Below, piece after piece: positions 1 through 6,551 of a stretch of DNA of 27,472 nucleotides. The notes under the pieces are model-generated. The model worked only from the letters and a program-made list of their open reading frames with translations. It was not told the origin of the DNA and ran no database searches. Each line of letters starts with the position of its first letter. Within the stretch, counting starts at the first letter, position 1. The translations under genes were made by a program, and so were the position numbers. The DNA is from Flavobacteriales bacterium. Lineage in GTDB: Bacteria > Bacteroidota > Bacteroidia > NS11-12g > UBA955. The stretch covers positions 1 to 27,472 of the forward strand of contig CANIZU010000006.1 of assembly GCA_947472115.1 (NCBI GenBank). Reading direction: 5' to 3'.

Positions 1-1
1 C

Positions 2-820
2 GGTGTTTCGTCGATGGCGATTTTGTCGGAGGGCCTGGTATATCGGCTGGGGGTAGGAAAAATAGACGAACCGATATCATTGTTGGTGGTGGACAAAGCG
101 TCGGGCATTCACAGTGCGGATGCATTAAAAACGCAAATCTTTATTCCGTCGGCCATTGTTCAGTTGCCGGAAGAAGAGAACGACCATACGGTTTTTATTT
201 CGGCCAAGGACGCGGGTTACCTTTACGATTTGGACCCCACGAAAGAGGCGACGGCATTGGAGGTTAGGGTTAAGTCGGGAACTAGGGGGCGAAATGGTAA
301 AATGTTGGATTTGCAGAAGCAACTTCAAGGTTTGGTTGGTAGCAAGCTTGCGGTTTTCAATCAGCAGCAGCAGCACCCGATAATGTATAAAATGTTTAAT
401 ACGGAAAAGTGGATTTCGTTTGCGATACTGACGTTTGTTTTGATGCTAATTTCCTTCAATTTGGTGGGGGCGCTCACGTTGATGGTACTGGACAAGCGGA
501 ATGATTTTATTTTGTTTCGAAATTTGGGTATGCAAGAATCGATGGTGGGATGGATTGTGTTTTGGGAGGGGGTTTGGGTTAGTATTTGTGGCAGTTTGAT
601 AGGAATAGGATTGGGTGTGTTGTTGGTTGTTGTTCAGCAAAAAACAGGGATTATTCAAACGCAGGGATCATTTAATATGTCGTACCCGGTTGAGTTGCGT
701 TCCGGGGATATAGTGTTAATTTTGATTCTAAATGTCGCACTTGGAGCCTTTAGTGCGATTATTCCGGCACGACGCGCAACAGTTTTGAGCAACCAAACGA
801 GGGTTATCGCCCAAAAATAA
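2..820 (+). CDS. ABC transporter permease, LolC/LolE-FtsX-like, 5' end cut by window
   Basis: The reading frame is open from base 2, so this is the C-terminal ~272 residues of a longer protein. The first half is a soluble MacB/FtsX-type periplasmic region. Transmembrane segments follow: TEKWISFAILTFVLMLISFNL, then VGWIVFWEGVWVSICGSLIGIGLGVLLVV, and a last one near ILILNVALGAFSAIIPARRA. The cytoplasmic loop between the first two reads LDKRNDFILFRNLGM, close to the coupling-helix motif of lipoprotein-releasing permeases (K-x-D-x-x-x-L-R-x-[ML]-G). This supports a LolC/E-like permease extracting lipoproteins from the inner membrane, or a related MacB-type permease. The ATPase and the N-terminal membrane segment are not in the window. 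The stop lies 13 bases before pth, so the two are probably co-transcribed. Exact substrate is uncertain. Confidence 0.8.
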   Translation, partial: GVSSMAILSEGLVYRLGVGKIDEPISLLVVDKASGIHSADALKTQIFIPSAIVQLPEEENDHTVFISAKDAGYLYDLDPTKEATALEVRVKSGTRGRNGKMLDLQKQLQGLVGSKLAVFNQQQQHPIMYKMFNTEKWISFAILTFVLMLISFNLVGALTLMVLDKRNDFILFRNLGMQESMVGWIVFWEGVWVSICGSLIGIGLGVLLVVVQQKTGIIQTQGSFNMSYPVELRSGDIVLILILNVALGAFSAIIPARRATVLSNQTRVIAQK

Positions 821-833
821 TCAGAGAGAAACC

Positions 834-1394
834 ATGAAATATTTAATCATAGGGTTGGGAAACATTGGCGAAGAGTACGAAAAAACACGTCACAACATTG
901 GATTTGACGTGGTAGACCAATTGGCCAAAAAGTTCGATGGCAATTGGCAGTCGGTGAAGCACGGTTGGATTTGCGAGGTATCGCACAAGGGGAGAAAGCT
1001 CATTTTGTTGAAGCCCAATACGTATATGAATTTAAGTGGCAAGGCGGTTTCCTACTGGATGCAGGCAGAGAAAATCAAATTGGAAAATGTTTTGGTTGTT
1101 ACCGATGATTTGGCGTTGCCACTGGCGAAATTAAGGCTCAAAACCAAGGGCAGTGATGGCGGGCACAATGGATTAAAGAGCGTGCAAGCGAGTCTAAGTA
1201 CGCAGAATTACTCTAGGCTGAGATTCGGAATCGGTAGTGATTTTAGAACGGGCGAACAGGTGAACTTTGTATTGGGCACTTGGAAGGAAGAAGAAATGGT
1301 TGCGTTGGGTTTAACAATTCCGCGGGCCGTGGAGGGGATACTTCAGTACTGCACATTGGGGGCGGGTTTTGCGATGAATTATACAAACACATGA
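834..1394 (+). CDS. pth: Peptidyl-tRNA hydrolase
   Basis: A 186-residue protein of normal family length. It releases tRNA from prematurely dropped peptidyl-tRNA in the cytoplasm. The bacterial Pth signatures are all visible: GLGNIG with Asn10, TRHNIGF with the catalytic His20, KPNTYMNLSG with Asn66, VTDDLALP with Asp91/Asp92, and GSDGGHNGLKS with Asn112, matching the known E. coli N10, H20, N68, D93 and N114. It starts 13 bases after the permease stop, with a purine-rich AGAGAGAAA before the ATG. Its stop overlaps the comB start as ATGA, so translation of the two is probably coupled. Confidence 0.97.
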   Translation: MKYLIIGLGNIGEEYEKTRHNIGFDVVDQLAKKFDGNWQSVKHGWICEVSHKGRKLILLKPNTYMNLSGKAVSYWMQAEKIKLENVLVVTDDLALPLAKLRLKTKGSDGGHNGLKSVQASLSTQNYSRLRFGIGSDFRTGEQVNFVLGTWKEEEMVALGLTIPRAVEGILQYCTLGAGFAMNYTNT

Positions 1395-2110
1395 AGAATG
1401 TTTATACGATTTTAACCCCCGAATTATTTTCATTGTACGCCGATGCGGTAGTGCAAAAGCAGGTAGTTGTGATTGATGTCCTTCGGGCTACAACGAGCAT
1501 GGTTGTTATGTTGGAGAATGGTGCCAAGCGGGTGATTCCGGTTGCAAGTCTTGACGAGGCAAGGGCTTGGGGCGAAAAAGGTTGTTTGATGGCCGGCGAG
1601 AGAAATGGCTTTAAGGTAGAGGGTTTTGATTTTGGCAACTCGCCTCAAGAATTTGCGATAGACGAAGTGGGAGGCAAGTCGGTCGTTATGACAACCACCA
1701 ATGGTACGCATGCTCTAAGTTTATGTCAAATGGCCAAAAGTGTTTACGTTGGTGCCTTTTTAAATTGCGCGGTTACTTGTGATGCTGTGATGAAGGAAGA
1801 GGGTGATATTTACTTGCTTTGTTCTGGCTGGAAGGGCTTTTTTAATTTAGAAGACACTTTGTTAGCCGGTGCGATGGCGGCGAGTTTGGCGCAAATGGGT
1901 GCCAAGGTGGCCGACGATGCGACTAGGGCTGCGATTCACTTGTGGAAACAAGCAAAAACGGATGTCGCTGGTTTTCTGTCTGATGCGAATCATGTTCAGC
2001 GTTTTCAGAGCATGCATGCAGAATCGGACCTTGATGTTTGCCTAAAAATGGACACGAGTAAAAAGGTGGTTTATTATGTGAGCGGAGAATTGGTGACGGA
2101 ACGGCCATGA
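1391..2110 (+). CDS. comB: 2-phosphosulfolactate phosphatase family protein (ComB-like)
   Basis: About 239 residues. The frame is open further upstream, but the ATG at 1391 overlapping the pth stop (ATGA) gives the family-like N terminus MKNVYTILTPELF. ComB-family signatures are VIDVLRATTSM (residues ~20-30), GERNGFKVEGFDFGNSP and MTTTNGTHAL; the Asp, Arg and Thr-rich motifs belong to this Mg-dependent phosphatase family. In methanogens ComB dephosphorylates 2-phosphosulfolactate in coenzyme M synthesis. In Bacteroidota the physiological substrate is not settled, and a role in sulfonate metabolism is possible. No ComA or ComC partner is nearby. Family assignment is firm; substrate is inferred by homology. 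Confidence 0.85.
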   Translation: MKNVYTILTPELFSLYADAVVQKQVVVIDVLRATTSMVVMLENGAKRVIPVASLDEARAWGEKGCLMAGERNGFKVEGFDFGNSPQEFAIDEVGGKSVVMTTTNGTHALSLCQMAKSVYVGAFLNCAVTCDAVMKEEGDIYLLCSGWKGFFNLEDTLLAGAMAASLAQMGAKVADDATRAAIHLWKQAKTDVAGFLSDANHVQRFQSMHAESDLDVCLKMDTSKKVVYYVSGELVTERP

Positions 2111-2123
2111 ATATGTATTTTTG
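2090..2123 (+). promoter_or_regulatory. Bacteroidota-type promoter for the B12-binding protein gene
   Basis: A -7 element TATTTTTG (2116-2123) fits TAnnTTTG and lies 14 bases before the ATG at 2138. A TTGG at 2090-2093, 22 bases upstream of it, is a reasonable -33 element. The promoter begins inside the end of comB and would separate comB from the two metabolic genes that follow. Confidence 0.5.
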
Positions 2124-2137
2124 TTGTATCAAAAACC

Positions 2138-2554
2138 ATGGGTAATAAATTAAACAGACCAATTAGGGTGTTGATTGCAAAGGTTGGCTTAGACGGTCAC
2201 GATCGTGGCGCAAAGGTGATTGCAACGGCATTGCGAGATGCGGGCATGGAGGTGATTTATACGGGTTTACGTCAGACACCAGAAATGGTGGTTCAAACAG
2301 CTTTGCAAGAAGATGTTGACGCGATTGGCGTGAGCATTTTATCGGGTGCTCACAACACGGTATTTCCAAGAATATTGGACTTAATGAAGGACAAGGGGAT
2401 GGACGATGTTTTGCTAACGGGTGGAGGAATCATTCCCGATGCTGATGTTGATGCGCTGAACGGAATTGGTGTTGCCAAGTTATTTCCTCCGGGGACCACG
2501 ATGGGAGAAATCGCATCGTATATTGAAAATTGGGCATCAGAAAATCGTAGTTAA
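2138..2554 (+). CDS. Stand-alone cobalamin (B12)-binding domain protein, methylmalonyl-CoA mutase C-terminal-like
   Basis: 138 residues consisting of a single B12-binding Rossmann-like domain. The base-off/His-on motif is present: DGHDRG at residues 19-24 (Asp19, His21, Gly24), then SILSG at 67-71 (the S-x-L motif) and the LLTGGGIIP glycine turn at 93-100. The sequence resembles the C-terminal domain of methylmalonyl-CoA mutase, and the small subunits of two-subunit acyl-CoA mutases such as 2-hydroxyisobutyryl-CoA mutase. It has no catalytic TIM barrel, so it must work with a separate large subunit or as a cobalamin carrier. The enoyl-CoA hydratase gene follows after 12 bases, which suggests shared acyl-CoA chemistry. 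The partner is not in the window. Confidence 0.88.
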   Translation: MGNKLNRPIRVLIAKVGLDGHDRGAKVIATALRDAGMEVIYTGLRQTPEMVVQTALQEDVDAIGVSILSGAHNTVFPRILDLMKDKGMDDVLLTGGGIIPDADVDALNGIGVAKLFPPGTTMGEIASYIENWASENRS

Positions 2555-2566
2555 TTAAAAACACAA

Positions 2567-3343
2567 ATGGCGTACAATAACATTTTAACTAGTCTAGAGG
2601 ACAATATTTTAATCATTCAGATTAATAGGGAGAGCAAATTGAATGCGCTTACCTTGGAAACATTAAAGGAAATCAAGCATGTGGTGGACGAGGCTCAGAG
2701 CGATTTGGACGTCCATGGGATGATTTTGACTGGAACGGGAGAGAAGGCTTTTGCTGCGGGCGCTGATATTTCGGAGTTTGTTCATTTCAACATTGAGCAG
2801 GCTACGCGGATGAGTGCTGACGGCCATGACGTAATGAATGCCATCGAGAATGGAACTAAGGTTGTGTTGGCGGCGGTGAATGGATTTGCTTTGGGTGGTG
2901 GTTGTGAGTTAGCGATGGCGTGTCATTTAAGAATCGCTAGTAGCAATGCCAAGTTTGGTCAGCCTGAGGTTAATTTGGGTGTCCCTCCGGGTTATGGCGG
3001 AACCCAGCGTTTGGTTCAACTGGTTGGGAAAGGAAAGGCGTTGGAGTTATTGTTGACCGGCGACGCTATCGATGCCCAAACAGCGTTAAGCTTGGGTTTG
3101 GTAAACAAGGTGGTAGACCAAGCCGAACTCATAGAAGAAAGCAAGAAGATGATGTCGAAAATCATTGGAAAAAGCCCGAGCGCTGTGAACAAGGTGATAA
3201 AATGCGTGAATGATTATTTCCGTCCCAATGTGAATGGGATGCAGCGCGAAATCTATGAATTTGGAGAGGCGTTTGAATCCGCAGACTTTAAGGAGGGAAC
3301 GGATGCGTTTTTGAATAAAAGGAAACCTAGTTTTAGAGATTAA
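2567..3343 (+). CDS. Enoyl-CoA hydratase/isomerase family protein (crotonase fold)
   Basis: 258 residues, the normal length for a soluble crotonase. The oxyanion-hole segments are FAAGADISEF (AGADI at 64-68) and NGFALGGGCELAM (GGG at 110-112). Both catalytic glutamates of true hydratases are present: Glu114 in GGGCELA and Glu134 in GQPEVNLGVPPGYGGTQRL. This supports trans-enoyl-CoA hydration, for example of crotonyl-CoA, rather than a decarboxylase or a degenerate paralogue. It lies 12 bases after the B12-binding gene and probably shares its transcript. An acyl-CoA dehydrogenase lies 3.2 kb downstream in a different unit. Confidence 0.93.
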   Translation: MAYNNILTSLEDNILIIQINRESKLNALTLETLKEIKHVVDEAQSDLDVHGMILTGTGEKAFAAGADISEFVHFNIEQATRMSADGHDVMNAIENGTKVVLAAVNGFALGGGCELAMACHLRIASSNAKFGQPEVNLGVPPGYGGTQRLVQLVGKGKALELLLTGDAIDAQTALSLGLVNKVVDQAELIEESKKMMSKIIGKSPSAVNKVIKCVNDYFRPNVNGMQREIYEFGEAFESADFKEGTDAFLNKRKPSFRD

Positions 3344-3355
3344 CTATCAAGTTGT

Positions 3356-3363
3356 TACTTTTG
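3356..3363 (+). promoter_or_regulatory. -7 promoter element TACTTTTG before the DUF1573 gene
   Basis: It matches TAnnTTTG and ends 3 bases before the ATG at 3367. A clear TTTG at the expected -33 distance is not seen, only a TTTT near 3331. If used, the transcript would start at or beside the start codon. Confidence 0.45.
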
Positions 3364-3366
3364 AAT

Positions 3367-3885
3367 ATGCGTAAATTATTTTTATCAATAGCAGTAGTTT
3401 CGTTGGCATTGTTTTCATGTGGCCAAAGTGAATTCGAGACTGAGGATATCGAGAATAATACTGCAACAGCGGATCAACCCAAAAACACACATAAGGGTCC
3501 ATTGGGCGATGTTCGATTCAAGGATACTGCATTTATGTTTGGCGATGTAAAAGATGGCGAATTGGTTCAGCACACATATGTTTTTACAAATGTTGGTCAG
3601 GCACCGCTAAGCATTTCAAACGTGACGGCTCAATGTGGATGTACTACGCCGGAATACACACACGAGGTAATTGCTCCTGGAAAAACAGGAAAGGTTACAG
3701 CAACATTTAATAGTTCATCTCGTGGAGGACCTGCGGGTATTTTGAATGAAAAGAGTATTACGGTACAGTTTGAAAACAGTAAAACCACAGAAGTGGTATT
3801 AAAGTTCAAAGCCAATGTAATTGCGCCTGCGGGTTCTGTTTCTGAACAGGAATTGAATGGCGGTAGCGATGAACACGCACATTAA
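3367..3885 (+). CDS. DUF1573 domain lipoprotein
   Basis: 172 residues from the ATG at 3367. A TTG five codons upstream is less likely because the ATG gives a clean lipoprotein signal peptide: MRK, a hydrophobic stretch, and the lipobox LFSC with Cys18. A short acidic linker follows, then one DUF1573 domain (about residues 50-155), an ASPM-SPD-2-Hydin-like immunoglobulin fold. It shows the typical FGDVKDGE, F-x-N-x-G-x-x-P-L-x-I and QCGCTTPE motifs. The function is unknown; such proteins are abundant in Bacteroidota and face the periplasm or surface. The gene sits immediately before yajC, an arrangement common in the phylum, where DUF1573, yajC, coaE and nusB often cluster. Confidence 0.85.
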   Translation: MRKLFLSIAVVSLALFSCGQSEFETEDIENNTATADQPKNTHKGPLGDVRFKDTAFMFGDVKDGELVQHTYVFTNVGQAPLSISNVTAQCGCTTPEYTHEVIAPGKTGKVTATFNSSSRGGPAGILNEKSITVQFENSKTTEVVLKFKANVIAPAGSVSEQELNGGSDEHAH

Positions 3886-3898
3886 TAAAAAAATCAAT

Positions 3899-4213
3899 AT
3901 GAATATACTACAAGCACAATCAGGTGGCGGATCACAAATGGTAATGATGTTACTCATCATGGCCGTATTTTTTGTATTTATGATTTGGCCACAAATGCGC
4001 AAGCAAAAGAAAGCCAAAACATATATGGAGGGCTTAAAAAAGGGCGACCGTATTGTAACTACTGGTGGCATCCATGGTAAAATTGGGGTGATTGCGGATA
4101 CGCATTTTGTGATCGAAATGGAAGAGGGCAAGGCTAAAATCGAAAAGTCTGCCGTAAGCATGGAGTATACACAAGCTGCATACCCACAAACTGCGTCGGA
4201 AGACGGAAAATAA
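3899..4213 (+). CDS. yajC: Sec translocon accessory protein YajC
   Basis: About 104 residues from the ATG at 3899, 13 bases after the DUF1573 stop; an ATG at 3857 inside the previous gene is open too but less likely. One N-terminal transmembrane helix (MVMMLLIMAVFFVFMIWP) is followed by the family hallmark PQMRKQKKAKTYMEGLKKGDRIVTTGGIHGKIGVI. YajC is a small inner-membrane partner of SecDF-YidC. The start is preceded by an A-rich leader (ATAAAAAAATCAAT) rather than a Shine-Dalgarno sequence, as is usual in this phylum. Confidence 0.95.
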   Translation: MNILQAQSGGGSQMVMMLLIMAVFFVFMIWPQMRKQKKAKTYMEGLKKGDRIVTTGGIHGKIGVIADTHFVIEMEEGKAKIEKSAVSMEYTQAAYPQTASEDGK

Positions 4214-4221
4214 TTTTTCTC

Positions 4222-4833
4222 GTGCTGGCTGTTGGAGTCACCGGAAACATTGGCAGTGGCAAGACCACTGTTTGTAAAATCTTTGAGGGGTTGGGTATTG
4301 ACGTGTACTATGCCGATGCAATGGCAAAGCGTTTGTATCAAACGGATTTGGAGTTAAAGGACGGTGTTGTTAAACTTTTTGGCGATGCTTCGTATGACAG
4401 CAATGGCGAATTGGCAAGACAGGTTTTGTCTGATGCGATTTATCGCGACCCGAAATTGCGTGAGGCATTAAACACATTGGTGCATCCAAGGGTGTTCGCC
4501 GATTTCAAGGGATGGTGCGACCAACAAATGGCATTGGGTAAATCATATGTCATCAAAGAGGCTGCAATTTTGTTTGAATCGGGGGCCAACAAAACGGTGG
4601 ATTTGGTAATTGGTGTAATGGCGCCATTATCGCTGCGATTGGCTAGGGTAATTGGTCGTGACGGAGGAAACGAGGAAACCGTTAAACTCCGAATTCAGTC
4701 ACAGATGCCGCAGGAGGATTGGGCAGAACGATGCGACTATTTGATAAACAATGATGGCAATATATTGTTGCAAGAACAAGTATTGATAATACACGAAGCC
4801 TTGATGGCAAGGTCTTTGGGCAATCGGAAATAG
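4222..4833 (+). CDS. coaE: Dephospho-CoA kinase
   Basis: 203 residues starting at a GTG, 8 bases after the yajC stop. It carries out the last step of coenzyme A synthesis, the ATP-dependent 3'-phosphorylation of dephospho-CoA. The P-loop GNIGSGKTT is at residues 8-16. The family motifs DADxxAK-like (YYADAMAKRLYQ), LVHPRVFADF, KEAAILFESGANKTVDLVIGV and a lid segment RVIGRDGGNEETVKLRIQSQMP are all present. The C-terminal NNDGN segment also fits. Length is normal. It is the last gene of the DUF1573-yajC-coaE run and faces nusB tail to tail with a 37-base gap. Confidence 0.96.
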   Translation: MLAVGVTGNIGSGKTTVCKIFEGLGIDVYYADAMAKRLYQTDLELKDGVVKLFGDASYDSNGELARQVLSDAIYRDPKLREALNTLVHPRVFADFKGWCDQQMALGKSYVIKEAAILFESGANKTVDLVIGVMAPLSLRLARVIGRDGGNEETVKLRIQSQMPQEDWAERCDYLINNDGNILLQEQVLIIHEALMARSLGNRK

Positions 4834-4863
4834 ATCTGATTATTGTAGAACAAATTACAAATA

Positions 4864-4883
4864 AACGCGATTATTTATCGCGT
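4864..4883 (-). terminator. Possible weak terminator at the end of nusB
   Basis: ACGCGAT and ATCGCGT form a 7-base-pair stem with a 5-base loop (4865-4883). It overlaps the nusB stop codon. Read on the minus strand the stem is followed by TTTATTTG, a loose T-rich tract. The short stem and interrupted T tract keep confidence low. Confidence 0.3.
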
Positions 4884-5854
4884 AGTCCACGGCCGCTCTT
4901 TTGAATGAGCCCTTGAGATTCCATTACAATTCGCAGTTTGTCGAGTACGCCATTTACAAAACGAGAACTATTAGGTGTGCTATAGTTTTTGGTGATTTCC
5001 AAATATTCGTTGATGGTTACTTTAACTGGGATTGTGGGGCAGTGAAGAAACTCGGTGAGTGTAAGTTTAATAATTAGCAAATCCATAATCGCAATCCTTG
5101 ATGGGTCCCAGTTGTCGGAAATTTCGGCGACTTGCGATTCATAGACGTTACTGTTTTTACAGGTAGTGGTAAAGAGATGTTGCGCCATTTCTATTTCCTC
5201 TGAACTTTGCGTGGGTTTTTCGGGAATTGGAACTACCCCGTTTTCTTTAGCGCCTTGAATGGTTTTTTCTATTTCTCTGGTGGTATAGAGTTCATCATCC
5301 GACCAACCCGAGTAATAATCGTTTAAATTATCGAAAAAGGATTCTTTGGTTTCGAACAAATTGGCGTAAAACTCTTCCAAGAATGCCTGTTGTTGTTGAA
5401 ATGAGGGAGCATCAAATATGTTAATATCGCGGACAAATTCCCAGGTTTGCATCCATTCATAATATTGATCGAACTGACCTACGAGTTCGCTCCAATCCAA
5501 AGAAAAATGTTTGCTTTTATTGTCTTCTACTTCGCGATGTATGTATTTGACCAGGGGCATTCTATCAAGAATCGACAGGTCGCGAATTTTTTGTTGATCG
5601 GGGTAGAATTTGGATTTTTCAATGGCTTGTTTTTCCAACAAATAGGTTGAAAGTTGAAAAGGCAAATCGAGAAGAAAAAGGAAAAAATCATAACTCTGAT
5701 TGATGCTATCGTTAAGATTAGCCAGGGTATTTTGATAATGTTCTTGTTGCGAGGGGGTAAGATTCTGCAATGAAACGTTGTCCGTGTTTCCTCCTTGCTG
5801 ATAGGAGTAAAGTGCCTGAAGGGCTTTGATGCGCACCAATCTTCTTGATATCAT
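4871..5854 (-). CDS. nusB: Transcription antitermination/ribosome biogenesis protein NusB, long Bacteroidota form
   Basis: 327 residues when started at the ATG at 5854, which gives MISRRLVRIKALQALYSYQQ; a longer frame exists upstream but would include the promoter. NusB normally has about 140 residues. The NusB fold here appears split: the N-terminal helix RRLVRIKALQALYSYQQ, and a C-terminal part WDPSRIAIMDLLIIKLTLTEFLHCPTIPVKVTINEYLEITKNYSTPNSSRFVNGVLDKL. Between them is a ~180-residue, largely helical, charged region. Long NusB forms of this kind are usual in Bacteroidota. It binds NusE/S10 and boxA RNA in rRNA antitermination. It is divergent from the ferredoxin gene. Confidence 0.88.
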   Translation of the reverse strand: MISRRLVRIKALQALYSYQQGGNTDNVSLQNLTPSQQEHYQNTLANLNDSINQSYDFFLFLLDLPFQLSTYLLEKQAIEKSKFYPDQQKIRDLSILDRMPLVKYIHREVEDNKSKHFSLDWSELVGQFDQYYEWMQTWEFVRDINIFDAPSFQQQQAFLEEFYANLFETKESFFDNLNDYYSGWSDDELYTTREIEKTIQGAKENGVVPIPEKPTQSSEEIEMAQHLFTTTCKNSNVYESQVAEISDNWDPSRIAIMDLLIIKLTLTEFLHCPTIPVKVTINEYLEITKNYSTPNSSRFVNGVLDKLRIVMESQGLIQKSGRGLRDK

Positions 5855-5866
5855 AGAACGAGGTTG

Positions 5867-5874
5867 CAAAGATA
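5867..5874 (-). promoter_or_regulatory. -7 promoter element TATCTTTG of nusB
   Basis: Read on the minus strand, TATCTTTG matches TAnnTTTG exactly and lies 12 bases before the nusB ATG at 5854. It is a main reason for choosing that start over the upstream alternative. A TTG at 5901-5899 on the same strand may be the -33 element, though the 24-base spacing is long. Confidence 0.6.
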
Positions 5875-5930
5875 CAAAAATTGGTCGTACTATTTCCACA
5901 ATTTGGTGAAGCAATGCGGTTGCGAAGTAT

Positions 5931-5938
5931 TAATTTTG
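5931..5938 (+). promoter_or_regulatory. -7 promoter element TAATTTTG of the ferredoxin gene
   Basis: It matches TAnnTTTG and ends 8 bases before the ATG at 5947. A TTTG at 5902-5905 lies 25 bases upstream, slightly far for a -33 element. It falls inside the frame that an upstream ATG at 5881 would translate, arguing for the shorter protein. Confidence 0.55.
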
Positions 5939-5946
5939 CATCTGAT

Positions 5947-6276
5947 ATGGCCAAGATTACATTTCAGTTTGAAGAGAAAAATCGTGCATCGATGGAGGTG
6001 AAAATGTTTGAGGGCGAATCTATATTGGATGTTGCACTTGATCATGATATTCATTTAAACCACAATTGTGGTGGTGTTTGCGGATGCAGTACTTGTCACG
6101 TTTATATTGAGCAGGGTGAAGATTTTTTACCGGAGATGAGCGATCGTGAGGAAGAGTATGTTGATCGAGCCCGGGATCCAAAATATAACAGCCGATTGGC
6201 ATGTCAGTGTAGATTGTCTGGTGGTGGCGACATCGTTGTCATCGTACCGGATCAAAGCGGAATAATAGGACATTAA
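5947..6276 (+). CDS. fdx: [2Fe-2S] ferredoxin, ISC/adrenodoxin type
   Basis: 109 residues from the ATG at 5947, which gives the family-like start MAKITFQFEE. The cluster ligands follow the adrenodoxin-type spacing C-x5-C-x2-C: Cys41, Cys47 and Cys50 in NCGGVCGCSTCHVY, with the fourth ligand Cys86 in SRLACQ. Two further cysteines (Cys45, Cys88) are probably not ligands. The acidic surface stretch LPEMSDREEEYVD is typical of ISC ferredoxins, which donate electrons during Fe-S cluster assembly. The iscX gene begins 10 bases later, supporting that role. Other isc or suf genes are not in the window. Confidence 0.93.
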   Translation: MAKITFQFEEKNRASMEVKMFEGESILDVALDHDIHLNHNCGGVCGCSTCHVYIEQGEDFLPEMSDREEEYVDRARDPKYNSRLACQCRLSGGGDIVVIVPDQSGIIGH

Positions 6277-6286
6277 TAGAAAGAGC

Positions 6287-6517
6287 ATGTACGAACCACC
6301 GATACAATGGACCGATTATGAGGACATTGCCATGAAACTTTACGAGCGATTTGGCGAAGATTTTAATGAGGCAAAAATTTATAGAATCCGATTTACGGAC
6401 TTATTAGAATGGGTTTTAGAGACCCCAAATTTTGCCGGTACTAGAGAAGATAGCAACGAAGGTCATTTAGAGATGATTCAGGCGCAATGGGTTTACGAAT
6501 GGCGAGACAATCAGTAA
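6287..6517 (+). CDS. iscX: Fe-S cluster assembly protein IscX
   Basis: 76 residues, close to the ~66 of E. coli IscX with a short N-terminal addition. Family features: WTDYEDIAMKLYERF, the central RFTDLLEWVLE and the C-terminal SNEGHLEMIQAQWVYEW. IscX is a small acidic protein that binds the cysteine desulfurase IscS and iron and tunes cluster assembly. It lies 10 bases after the ferredoxin gene, an Fdx-IscX pairing also known from isc operons. It is probably on the ferredoxin transcript. Confidence 0.93.
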   Translation: MYEPPIQWTDYEDIAMKLYERFGEDFNEAKIYRIRFTDLLEWVLETPNFAGTREDSNEGHLEMIQAQWVYEWRDNQ

Positions 6518-6523
6518 AAGATT

Positions 6524-6531
6524 TAATTTTG
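6524..6531 (+). promoter_or_regulatory. -7 promoter element TAATTTTG of the acyl-CoA dehydrogenase gene
   Basis: It matches TAnnTTTG just after the iscX stop and leaves a 20-base A-rich leader before the ATG at 6552. No convincing -33 TTTG at normal spacing was found. Confidence 0.5.
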
Positions 6532-6551
6532 TAATTATAAATAAAGAAAAT

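Noticed and set aside
3799..4341. 180-residue minus-strand frame across yajC and coaE
   Set aside because: Runs opposite two clearly conserved genes; no recognisable domain or promoter; treated as a shadow.
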